Positions 1 through 5,021 of a stretch of 9,041 nucleotides of DNA are shown in pieces. Made by a program: the position numbers and the translations under genes. This DNA comes from Candidatus Dojkabacteria bacterium (GTDB lineage: Bacteria; Patescibacteriota; Dojkabacteria; SC72): positions 1 through 9,041 of the forward strand of contig JAAZIL010000089.1 of the NCBI GenBank assembly GCA_012800885.1. Direction: 5' to 3'. The notes beneath the pieces were generated by a model. That model was not told the origin of the DNA and searched no databases. It worked only from the letters and a program-made list of their open reading frames with translations. How positions within the stretch are numbered: the first letter of the stretch is position 1; the number at the start of each line of letters is the position of its first letter.

Positions 1-2
1 TA

Positions 3-449
3 GTAGATAATCTTATCTGTTCTAATAATACTGTTATTTTTGTATCAGGGAATTTAGTTATAAGACCTCCTGTAAAGATTGATTCTTTAAATAAAGATGC
101 TTGTATATTTGTTGTACAAGGTAATGTTACAATTGAGGAGGGTGAAAACTCATCTATTGGCGGAGTATTTGCTTATGATTCTATTCATGCATATATTCTC
201 AGTGATGGAAAGGTGATAATTCAATCTGAAACAGGGAAGGAAGAAGGTTCAATCCTAGATGGTATATATATTAATGGAGGATATCATGCGAGATTAGGTA
301 CATCTATTACAAGGAGTTTAAGATTACAGGAGAGATTACTATTCCCTTTTCTAGCAGTTGATTATCATCCTAAATATGGAGTTTTAGCAAAAACTCTTTT
401 TGGTGGTTATTTAACACTTCAAAAGACAGAAGTAGGTTTTAAAGAGTAA
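3..449 (+). CDS. Beta-rich surface/exported protein, C-terminal part (5' end outside window)
   Basis: The frame is open from the left edge to a TAA stop and yields 148 residues, so the start lies upstream; the internal ATG at 213 is unlikely to be the true start because the same sequence style continues before it. The visible part alternates short hydrophobic strands with Gly/Asn turns (for example IFVSGNLVI near residue 12, CIFVVQGNVTI near 34, AYILSDGKVII near 63), which suggests a beta-solenoid or stacked-strand fold. It ends in a segment with YHPKYG, LFGG and a terminal EVGFKE. From memory, proteins with this kind of ending occur in Patescibacteria next to type IV pilus genes, but I cannot name a characterised family. 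The following pilM lies 69 bases downstream on the same strand, so a role in the pilus or cell surface is an inference from context. No catalytic motif is visible. Confidence 0.72.
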   Translation, partial: VDNLICSNNTVIFVSGNLVIRPPVKIDSLNKDACIFVVQGNVTIEEGENSSIGGVFAYDSIHAYILSDGKVIIQSETGKEEGSILDGIYINGGYHARLGTSITRSLRLQERLLFPFLAVDYHPKYGVLAKTLFGGYLTLQKTEVGFKE

Positions 450-486
450 AACATATTTTAATCTTTTCTCGTTTTCTGCTATCATT

Positions 487-500
487 ATATTAGTCATAAT
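487..500 (+). promoter_or_regulatory. Possible pilM promoter -10 region
   Basis: The 69-base gap before pilM is very A+T rich. CATAAT at 495-500 matches five of six bases of the bacterial -10 consensus, and a second A+T hexamer (TATATT) lies just before it. No convincing -35 is seen at the expected distance. If used, transcription would begin near 507, only about 12 bases before the pilM ATG, in line with the very short leaders predicted elsewhere in this window. Read-through from the upstream gene is an equally good explanation. Confidence 0.28.
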
Positions 501-518
501 TTAACTGTCCAAGTATAT

Positions 519-1547
519 ATGGCTAAGTTACCGGATCATGTAGGGGTAGATTTTGGAACATACTCTGTAAAAGCCGTAGAATTGAAAAATATTGCTTCTT
601 CACCTCAATTAGTTAACTTAGGTAGTCAGTTAACACCTAAAGGTGTTGTAAATAGCGAAGAGAAACAGGATCAGAAGAAGTTAGGAGAAGCATTAAAACT
701 ACTCTATTCTAATTCACGTATGAAGAATAGTAATGTAGTTATGGCATTACCGGAGTTTTCCGTATTTACTAGATTTTTAGAATTCCCAGGAGTAAAACCA
801 GAAGAGATAAAAGGAGCAGTACATCATGAAGCTAAGCAGTATATTCCTATACCTATTCAAGATGTACAGATGAGCTATATTACCATTGGTTTTAACGAAC
901 AGAAAAATGCACCTAGAGTATTGTTAGTAGCAGCTCCTAAAAAAATTGTTCAGATATATATGAATATTGCGAAGTATGCTAACTTAGATTTAATTGCTAT
1001 TGAAACAGAATCTGTAGCTATTGGAAGGGCGATGTATAGGGCAACAAGAAGGAAGAACTGTGTTGTATTAGATCTTGGAGCAAAGAGTACAGATATGAGT
1101 ATTATGTTAGATGGAGCCTTAGTTTTTTCACAGAGTATATCAATAGGTTCTGATTCATTGACACAAGCAATAATGAATAAATTTAATTTTGATTATAATC
1201 GTGCTGAACAATTTAAAAGGAATTACGGTCTAGCACCAAATATTTTAGAAGGGAGGATTTACAGTATACTCTCTCCTATTGTAGAATCTATTATGATAGA
1301 GGTTAGGAGAGGTGTGGAGTTTTACAAGAACAAAACAATGAGTATAGCTCCAGTTGAGTACTTATTAAATGGAGATGGTGCCCTACTGCCTGGTTTAGCA
1401 GAATATGTATCTAAAACACTAGGGGTTAATGCACAGATTGCAAATCCATGGTTAAATATAAGGGTAGATAGTAAATTTAAAGATATAATTTTAAAAACAG
1501 GGGCTTCATTCTCTGTAGCAGTAGGATTAGCCTTAAAAGATGAATAG
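519..1547 (+). CDS. pilM: Type IV pilus assembly protein PilM (actin-like ATPase)
   Basis: PilM is a cytoplasmic actin/FtsA-like ATP-binding protein that binds the N-terminal tail of PilN and forms the inner-membrane alignment complex of type IV pili with PilN and PilO. At 342 residues it has normal family length. The actin-fold motifs are visible: phosphate-1 loop GVDFGTYSVK at about residues 9-18, phosphate-2 loop VVLDLGAKSTDMS at 182-194, and an adenosine-type motif NGDGALLPGL near 294-303, where the usual GGG is GDG. The 1A-like insertion with FLEFPGVKPEEIKGAVHHEA (residues 86-105) is typical of PilM. There is no signal peptide or membrane helix. The start at 519 gives an N-terminus (MAKLPDHVGVDFG) that leads straight into the first motif, although no ribosome-binding site precedes it. 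The last 8 bases overlap the next gene, indicating translational coupling. Confidence 0.94.
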   Translation: MAKLPDHVGVDFGTYSVKAVELKNIASSPQLVNLGSQLTPKGVVNSEEKQDQKKLGEALKLLYSNSRMKNSNVVMALPEFSVFTRFLEFPGVKPEEIKGAVHHEAKQYIPIPIQDVQMSYITIGFNEQKNAPRVLLVAAPKKIVQIYMNIAKYANLDLIAIETESVAIGRAMYRATRRKNCVVLDLGAKSTDMSIMLDGALVFSQSISIGSDSLTQAIMNKFNFDYNRAEQFKRNYGLAPNILEGRIYSILSPIVESIMIEVRRGVEFYKNKTMSIAPVEYLLNGDGALLPGLAEYVSKTLGVNAQIANPWLNIRVDSKFKDIILKTGASFSVAVGLALKDE

Positions 1548-2235
1548 CGAAACAATACAAAAACAAAATGTAGAGGAAGAACAACAAGAAAATATTGAGG
1601 AGACTCAACAGAGTAAACAACCTCAAGAGAGTCCTGTTATTCAGCATGTAGAAGAGAAAACTCGAAGTCGAGAGGGTTTTAACCTTATTCCAGCACTCTC
1701 TAAAGAGGAGAAAATAAAGATAAAGAAAAAAGATACATTTAACTTTGGATCCCTGCTAAGTATAATTTTGCTAGCTTCTATGGCAATTGGAATAGTTGGC
1801 TTTAATATTATTTCAAAGATGCATTTAAATAGCAGGAAGAGTGCTCTTTCTACTATCGAAAGAAAAGTAAATGAAGATATAGATAAGTTATCTACTAATA
1901 ATGCTATTCTAGATAGAGTAAAAATATACGAGAAGTTTAAAAAAGGTAGTTTCTCTCATAAAAATATTATTGAGTATTTAAAAGATATAGCAGCTGTAGA
2001 GAGAGCAAATAAAAGGGGGAAGATTATGTATAGTAGTATTGAAATAACAGAAGACTTAATATACAAGGTTTCCGGTTCTGCTCCAAGTTTAGAACAGATA
2101 GCGTATTTATGGTATCTGTTCGGTATTGATGAAAATATTGATGAGATTAATCTTAAATCAGTATCTAAATCAGATATTGATACGAGGTTTAGCTTTGAGG
2201 GTAAATTAAATAAAGTATATTTTAGTAACGAGTAA
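1540..2235 (+). CDS. pilN: PilN-like type IV pilus inner-membrane alignment protein
   Basis: This is a bitopic membrane protein of 231 residues. Residues 1-45 are a low-complexity, Gln/Glu-rich cytoplasmic segment. It is followed by FNLIPA (47-52), which resembles the conserved N-terminal INLLP-type motif by which PilN binds PilM. One hydrophobic helix spans about 69-92, then a Lys/Glu-rich, probably coiled-coil stretch to about 130. The remaining part mixes helices and strands, as expected for the periplasm-facing ferredoxin-like domain. Position is strong support: it starts inside the last codons of pilM and ends one base before the pilO-like gene, the canonical pilMNO order. The long acidic/Gln N-terminal extension before the PilM-binding motif is unusual, since PilN normally begins close to that motif. 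Sequence identity to characterised PilN is low, so the name rests on motif, topology and order together. Confidence 0.78.
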   Translation: MNSETIQKQNVEEEQQENIEETQQSKQPQESPVIQHVEEKTRSREGFNLIPALSKEEKIKIKKKDTFNFGSLLSIILLASMAIGIVGFNIISKMHLNSRKSALSTIERKVNEDIDKLSTNNAILDRVKIYEKFKKGSFSHKNIIEYLKDIAAVERANKRGKIMYSSIEITEDLIYKVSGSAPSLEQIAYLWYLFGIDENIDEINLKSVSKSDIDTRFSFEGKLNKVYFSNE

Positions 2236-2236
2236 T

Positions 2237-2923
2237 ATGTCACAGGCAGGAGCATTAAGTAAAAGAAAACAAAGGCAAGCAAAAGCGATGAGCAGGAAGA
2301 TTAAACAAACTCGGTTAACTCTCTCTGATCTAGTTATTCCACTTGCCTCAGGAGCTTTGTTAATTGTACTATCTATTGTTGTGTTCATCCCAATGGTTAG
2401 GGCGGCTTTTGGATATGTGGAGGAGATGAAAGAGGTAAATGCAAAGATTGAACAGATGGAGAATTTACATAAGCAACTAAAATCGTTAGATGAAATACAG
2501 ATGAATGAAGATGTATTAGTTGCTAGGCAGGTAATACCTAAGGTGCTACTGGTATCCAATTTCGTCTACTACATCGACACCTTGGCTACTGAGAAATCAC
2601 TGACAGTTGGGAGCTTATCTAGCTCAGATTCTTTAAATGCCGTTAGTGGTCCCCTCTCTTATCGAGGAGATTTTGATAATGTTGTTGCTTTCTTAGAAGA
2701 TGTCCAAGAGATCTCTCCGTATATGATTAGGTTGGAGAGTGTGAAAGTAAGTATTAGAGAAGATACTGATAGTTTTGAAGAAACATGGTCAATATCACTT
2801 AACGTGAGTGGGTATCATTTCTCTGAGAGTGATGATAAACCAGATATATATGCTCCTTTTCAATTATATACTGAATACGAAGATATTGTTCAGATATTTA
2901 AGAAGAAGGCTGAAGCGATGTAG
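2237..2923 (+). CDS. pilO: PilO-like type IV pilus inner-membrane alignment protein
   Basis: The 228-residue product has a strongly basic N-terminus (residues 8-27), one hydrophobic membrane helix at about 31-53, a heptad-like helical segment at about 60-88 (with MENLHKQLKSL), and a C-terminal alpha/beta domain. The latter includes SYRGDFDNVVAFLEDVQ (141-157), a pattern common in PilO and related proteins, where it forms part of the ferredoxin-like fold that pairs with PilN. The gene begins one base after the pilN-like stop, with no ribosome-binding site, so it probably depends on ribosomes arriving from upstream. Its role as periplasm-facing partner of PilN is inferred from topology and pilM-N-O order. 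The cluster stops here; pilP, pilQ and motor ATPases are absent from the window, and pilP/pilQ would not be expected if the host lacks an outer membrane. Confidence 0.78.
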   Translation: MSQAGALSKRKQRQAKAMSRKIKQTRLTLSDLVIPLASGALLIVLSIVVFIPMVRAAFGYVEEMKEVNAKIEQMENLHKQLKSLDEIQMNEDVLVARQVIPKVLLVSNFVYYIDTLATEKSLTVGSLSSSDSLNAVSGPLSYRGDFDNVVAFLEDVQEISPYMIRLESVKVSIREDTDSFEETWSISLNVSGYHFSESDDKPDIYAPFQLYTEYEDIVQIFKKKAEAM

Positions 2924-2927
2924 TTAG

Positions 2928-3227
2928 CTATATCTCATCTGATAACATGTCAATGTCTTGCTCTTTGTTATCAAATCCCTCTCTGTTATCATCTTTAAGT
3001 ATTACTCGAACTCTCTTGTCGTTTCTAATAGCACTAATTGTTACAATATCTCTGATTGAATTAATTGTTCTTCCCTTCCTTCCGATTATAATCCCTTTGT
3101 CACTCTCATTTACGTCTATTGTTAATATAGTAAGCCCTGGAAAGTCTACACTCTCCTTCTCCTCTATACTTACATCCTCTGGATGATTAACAATAGCCTT
3201 TACTATATTCTCAAGTAATTCTTTCAT
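2928..3227 (-). CDS. khpA: KH-domain RNA-binding protein KhpA
   Basis: This 99-residue protein is essentially one KH domain. The nucleic-acid-binding GxxG loop is GRKG at residues 49-52, inside GIIIGRKGRTINSIRDI, the hallmark of the KhpA (YlqC) family. The N-terminus (MKELLENIVKAIVNHPEDV) is also typical. A polar, acidic tail of about 20 residues extends beyond the usual family length of 75-85. KhpA binds many transcripts and in Firmicutes acts with KhpB. The gene follows rpsP on the same strand, the common arrangement in many bacteria, and fits the RNA/translation theme of the block. The 80-base gap to rpsP holds a possible terminator and a -10-like hexamer, so khpA may have its own promoter as well as read-through. 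Its stop lies only 4 bases from the oppositely oriented pilO-like stop. Confidence 0.92.
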   Translation of the reverse strand: MKELLENIVKAIVNHPEDVSIEEKESVDFPGLTILTIDVNESDKGIIIGRKGRTINSIRDIVTISAIRNDKRVRVILKDDNREGFDNKEQDIDMLSDEI

Positions 3228-3262
3228 GATTTAGTTAGTATAAATTAATCTTTCTTTGGGGA

Positions 3263-3268
3263 ATTATA
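3263..3268 (-). promoter_or_regulatory. Perfect -10 hexamer upstream of khpA
   Basis: On the minus strand this reads TATAAT, 36 to 41 bases before the khpA ATG. Transcription would start near 3256 and give a leader of about 28 bases. No good -35 is visible: the region 17 to 18 bases upstream is mostly a run of T. It is therefore a partial promoter match in A+T-rich DNA. Confidence 0.35.
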
Positions 3269-3278
3269 CAGGTAAGAG

Positions 3279-3323
3279 AAAAAAAATACTAGGAAAGAGG
3301 CAAGAGGTTATTTCTCTTCTTTC
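3279..3323 (-). terminator. Weak candidate terminator at end of rpsP
   Basis: Read on the minus strand, GAAAG-AAGAG (3323-3314) can pair with CTCTT (3306-3302) and CTTTC (3297-3293) around a 7-base loop, with a 4-base bulge. Eight consecutive T bases follow at 3286-3279. The stem is A+T rich, bulged, and separated from the T-run by six bases, so it would be weak. It overlaps the rpsP stop codon. Partial termination that reduces khpA expression relative to rpsP is the most it could plausibly do. Confidence 0.22.
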
Positions 3324-3607
3324 TCTTTTTTAGTAGTATTTGGTTTTGTAGAACCTCTTTTTAGTGATTTTATAAGGCCTAGTTTTACGAGGTATTGAGC
3401 AACAGTATCTGTGGGTTGTGCACCTTTCTTTAGCCACTGGCTGGCCTTCTCTTTATCTATTTCAAAAGTAGGAGGTTCGTTTCTAGGATTATAATATCCT
3501 ATCTCTTCAATACTTTTACTATCTCGTGATCTATGACTCTCCATTACTACTATTCTGTAATGAGGTTGTCCTTTTTTTCCTGTTCTTTTCAATCTTATTT
3601 TCAGCAT
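3308..3607 (-). CDS. rpsP: 30S ribosomal protein bS16
   Basis: Ribosomal protein bS16 binds 16S rRNA early in small-subunit assembly. The N-terminus MLKIRLKRTGKKGQPHYRIV and the block IEEIGYYNPRNEPP (residues 33-46) are diagnostic, followed by the usual KASQWLKKGAQPTDTV segment. At 99 residues it is slightly longer than many homologues because of a basic/acidic tail rich in Lys, Thr and Glu (about 83-99). The ATG start is fixed by the conserved N-terminus and lies only about 10 bases from a predicted -10 box, so the message should be leaderless or nearly so. The gene sits downstream of rnc and upstream of khpA on the same strand, a translation-related neighbourhood. Confidence 0.98.
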   Translation of the reverse strand: MLKIRLKRTGKKGQPHYRIVVMESHRSRDSKSIEEIGYYNPRNEPPTFEIDKEKASQWLKKGAQPTDTVAQYLVKLGLIKSLKRGSTKPNTTKKEKEEK

Positions 3608-3616
3608 ATCGGAGGT

Positions 3617-3645
3617 ATTTTAACAGATGATATATTAATATTCAA
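3617..3645 (-). promoter_or_regulatory. Promoter for rpsP (extended -10)
   Basis: On the minus strand TTGAAT (-35, 3645-3640) is separated by 17 bases from TAAAAT (-10, 3622-3617). The bases TGT directly before the -10 make it an extended -10 element. Initiation about 7 bases downstream places +1 at about 3608-3611, while the rpsP start codon is 3607-3605. The transcript would therefore begin at, or within a few bases of, the ATG. The promoter fills the 42-base gap between rnc and rpsP and would give rpsP expression beyond read-through from the rpmF promoter. Confidence 0.62.
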
Positions 3646-3649
3646 GTTA

Positions 3650-4339
3650 TTACTTCTTCTCTAGATACTGTAGTCCTTCAGCTGCCGCCATCTCTTCTGC
3701 TTTCTGTTTACTAGGACCGATACCTTCTCCAATTATCTTCTCATCTATTTTTACAACTACGGTAAAGGTCTTTTCATGATCAGGACCTACTTCACTTATA
3801 ACTTCATATACTGGTGTAATTTTGTATTTCTCTTGAGAGATTTCTTGTATTTTTGTTTTACTATCAATATCTAATCTTTTTTTTATGATATTTGATAGTT
3901 TACCTGTTAAAGAGTTTAAAACGAAGTGTTTACTCTCACTATATCCTTGATCTAAGTAAATAGCTCCGATGATAGCTTCGTATGCATTAGCAAGCAGATA
4001 TTCTTTCTCTCTTCCTCCTGTTCTCTCTTCTCCTTTAGATAAAAGAAGATACTTACCAATATTTAACTCTTTAGCGGTATGAGCCAGACTCTCTGTTCTA
4101 ACTAAAGCGGCTCTAAAGCTTGTAAGTTCTCCTTCAGGCCTTTTAGGGTATTCTCTAAATAGGTAATCTGATACTATTAATTCTAATACTGCATCTCCCA
4201 AGAACTCTAGTCTTTCATTGTGCTCATTTGTACTTTTATGCTCATTTATGTACGAGCAGTGTGTTAGAGCAGTCTTTAGAAGGAGAGGATTATTAAATGA
4301 TATCCCTATTATTTCTTGTAATTCATTAATCTTGTTCAT
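3650..4339 (-). CDS. rnc: Ribonuclease III
   Basis: RNase III cleaves double-stranded RNA in rRNA precursors and structured mRNAs. With the start chosen here the protein has 229 residues, a normal length. The catalytic domain carries the signature NERLEFLGDAV (41-51), with E42, E45 and D49 as metal-site residues, plus E69 and E121. The position matching E. coli D114 is N118 (LLANAYEAIIGA), a conservative change at a secondary metal-site position. A double-stranded RNA-binding domain spans about 149-227 and ends in KQKAEEMAAAEGLQYL. An in-frame ATG at 4357 would add six residues (MIYIKR), but MNKINELQEIIGISF matches the usual spacing from start to the G.xF motif, so 4339 is preferred. The start overlaps the end of nusB by 14 bases, indicating coupled translation. 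Confidence 0.97.
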   Translation of the reverse strand: MNKINELQEIIGISFNNPLLLKTALTHCSYINEHKSTNEHNERLEFLGDAVLELIVSDYLFREYPKRPEGELTSFRAALVRTESLAHTAKELNIGKYLLLSKGEERTGGREKEYLLANAYEAIIGAIYLDQGYSESKHFVLNSLTGKLSNIIKKRLDIDSKTKIQEISQEKYKITPVYEVISEVGPDHEKTFTVVVKIDEKIIGEGIGPSKQKAEEMAAAEGLQYLEKK

Positions 4340-4766
4340 TCTCTTTATGTATATCATATATTGCTCCTAAGACACCATTTACAAATTTACTACTACTTTC
4401 ATCACCAAATTCTTTTGCTAATTCTATGGCTTCATCTATTGCTACTTTTGGAGGTGTGATTTTTTCGAGAAAACCTTCATATATTGACATTCTTAATATC
4501 TGTAAATCAACTAACTTCATCTGTGATATTGGCCACTGAGGAGCGAATTGAGTAATGGTTTGATCTATCTGAGTCTGTTTCTCTCTGACACCATCTGTTA
4601 AGGAGTTAAATAACTGTTTATCATATTTATCAATCTCATCTAAAACAGTCAAATCCTTAGTATTAAAATCTACAATTCCTTCTATCCCATGACCGAAATC
4701 TTTTGAGAATAGATATTGAAGTGCTAATATCCTTGAGAGATGTCTTGGGTCAGTTGCTTTTTTCAT
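4326..4766 (-). CDS. nusB: Transcription antitermination / rRNA maturation factor NusB
   Basis: NusB binds boxA RNA with ribosomal protein S10 and promotes antitermination during rRNA transcription. The 146-residue length is typical. The N-terminal helix RHLSRILALQYLF (8-20) and the C-terminal core LVDLQILRMSIYEGFL (85-100), PPKVAIDEAIELAKEFG (105-121) and SSSKFVNGVLGAIY (124-137) match the all-helical NusB fold. It begins 12 bases after the rpmF stop and its end overlaps rnc, so the three genes are almost certainly one transcript. No ribosome-binding site precedes the ATG; the gap is pyrimidine- and A-rich. Grouping NusB with RNase III pairs an rRNA transcription factor with the main rRNA-processing nuclease. 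Confidence 0.95.
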   Translation of the reverse strand: MKKATDPRHLSRILALQYLFSKDFGHGIEGIVDFNTKDLTVLDEIDKYDKQLFNSLTDGVREKQTQIDQTITQFAPQWPISQMKLVDLQILRMSIYEGFLEKITPPKVAIDEAIELAKEFGDESSSKFVNGVLGAIYDIHKENEQD

Positions 4767-4778
4767 TTTAAGAAACTA

Positions 4779-4961
4779 TTATTTATTTTTCTTTAATTCA
4801 CTACCATCTCCATAGTAGCCACAAAAAGCACATACAAAATGAGCTCTTTTAGCTTTGCCACATTTTGGGCATTTAACCATTGCGGGTTTCTTCAATGAGT
4901 TATGAGCTCTTCTTCTCCCTTTCCTTCCTTTAGATATTTTCCTTTTTGGTAATGCTCCCAT
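4779..4961 (-). CDS. rpmF: 50S ribosomal protein bL32 (zinc-binding form)
   Basis: The 60-residue product has the bL32 N-terminus (ALPKRKISKGRKGRRRAHNSL) and two CxxC pairs at C31/C34 and C44/C47 that would hold one zinc ion, so this is the Cys4 rather than the zinc-independent form. It is normal length. It heads a run with nusB, rnc and, through read-through, rpsP and khpA. A clear promoter ends about 29 bases upstream of the ATG. A GGAGG lies at 4987-4983, 21 bases before the start and right at the predicted transcription start, so it cannot serve as a Shine-Dalgarno sequence for this ATG. Confidence 0.97.
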   Translation of the reverse strand: MGALPKRKISKGRKGRRRAHNSLKKPAMVKCPKCGKAKRAHFVCAFCGYYGDGSELKKNK

Positions 4962-4989
4962 ATATATTAAAACTATTTTAAACCTCCGT

Positions 4990-5018
4990 ATTATATTTCA
5001 ATATACCCTTTCTTGCAA
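4990..5018 (-). promoter_or_regulatory. Promoter of the rpmF-nusB-rnc operon
   Basis: On the minus strand TTGCAA (-35, 5018-5013) and TATAAT (-10, 4995-4990) are separated by exactly 17 bases. This is the best consensus promoter in the window. Initiation is expected near 4983, giving a leader of about 21 bases without a usable ribosome-binding site. The -35 lies 4 bases past the stop of the Clp-like gene, so the two transcription units are separable even though both read leftward; no terminator hairpin is visible between them. Confidence 0.75.
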
Positions 5019-5021
5019 GGA

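Noticed and set aside
213..215. ATG at 213 as the start of the first gene
   Set aside because: The frame is open to the window edge and the upstream translation has the same strand-turn pattern, so this is an internal Met.
1322..2559. Reverse-strand open frames inside pilM, pilN and pilO
   Set aside because: They are antisense to well-supported coding sequence, have no family motifs, and their hydrophobic runs are explained by reversed A+T-rich codons.
2940..2991. Inverted and direct copies of TGATAACA/TGTTATCA near the khpA 3' end as a terminator
   Set aside because: The arms are A+T rich with an 18-base loop and no T-run follows in either direction. The repeats correspond to recurring Asp-Asn and similar codons in khpA.
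2947..3186. Plus-strand open frame inside khpA
   Set aside because: It is antisense to a gene with a clear KH GxxG motif and has a Ser/Leu/Ile-rich composition typical of a reversed frame.
4340..4357. Upstream ATG for rnc
   Set aside because: It would add six residues (MIYIKR) and enlarge the overlap with nusB to 32 bases. The next ATG gives the family's usual N-terminal spacing. It cannot be excluded.
4983..4987. GGAGG (minus strand) as Shine-Dalgarno sequence for rpmF
   Set aside because: It lies 21 bases from the ATG, too far, and coincides with the predicted transcription start. No closer in-frame start exists.
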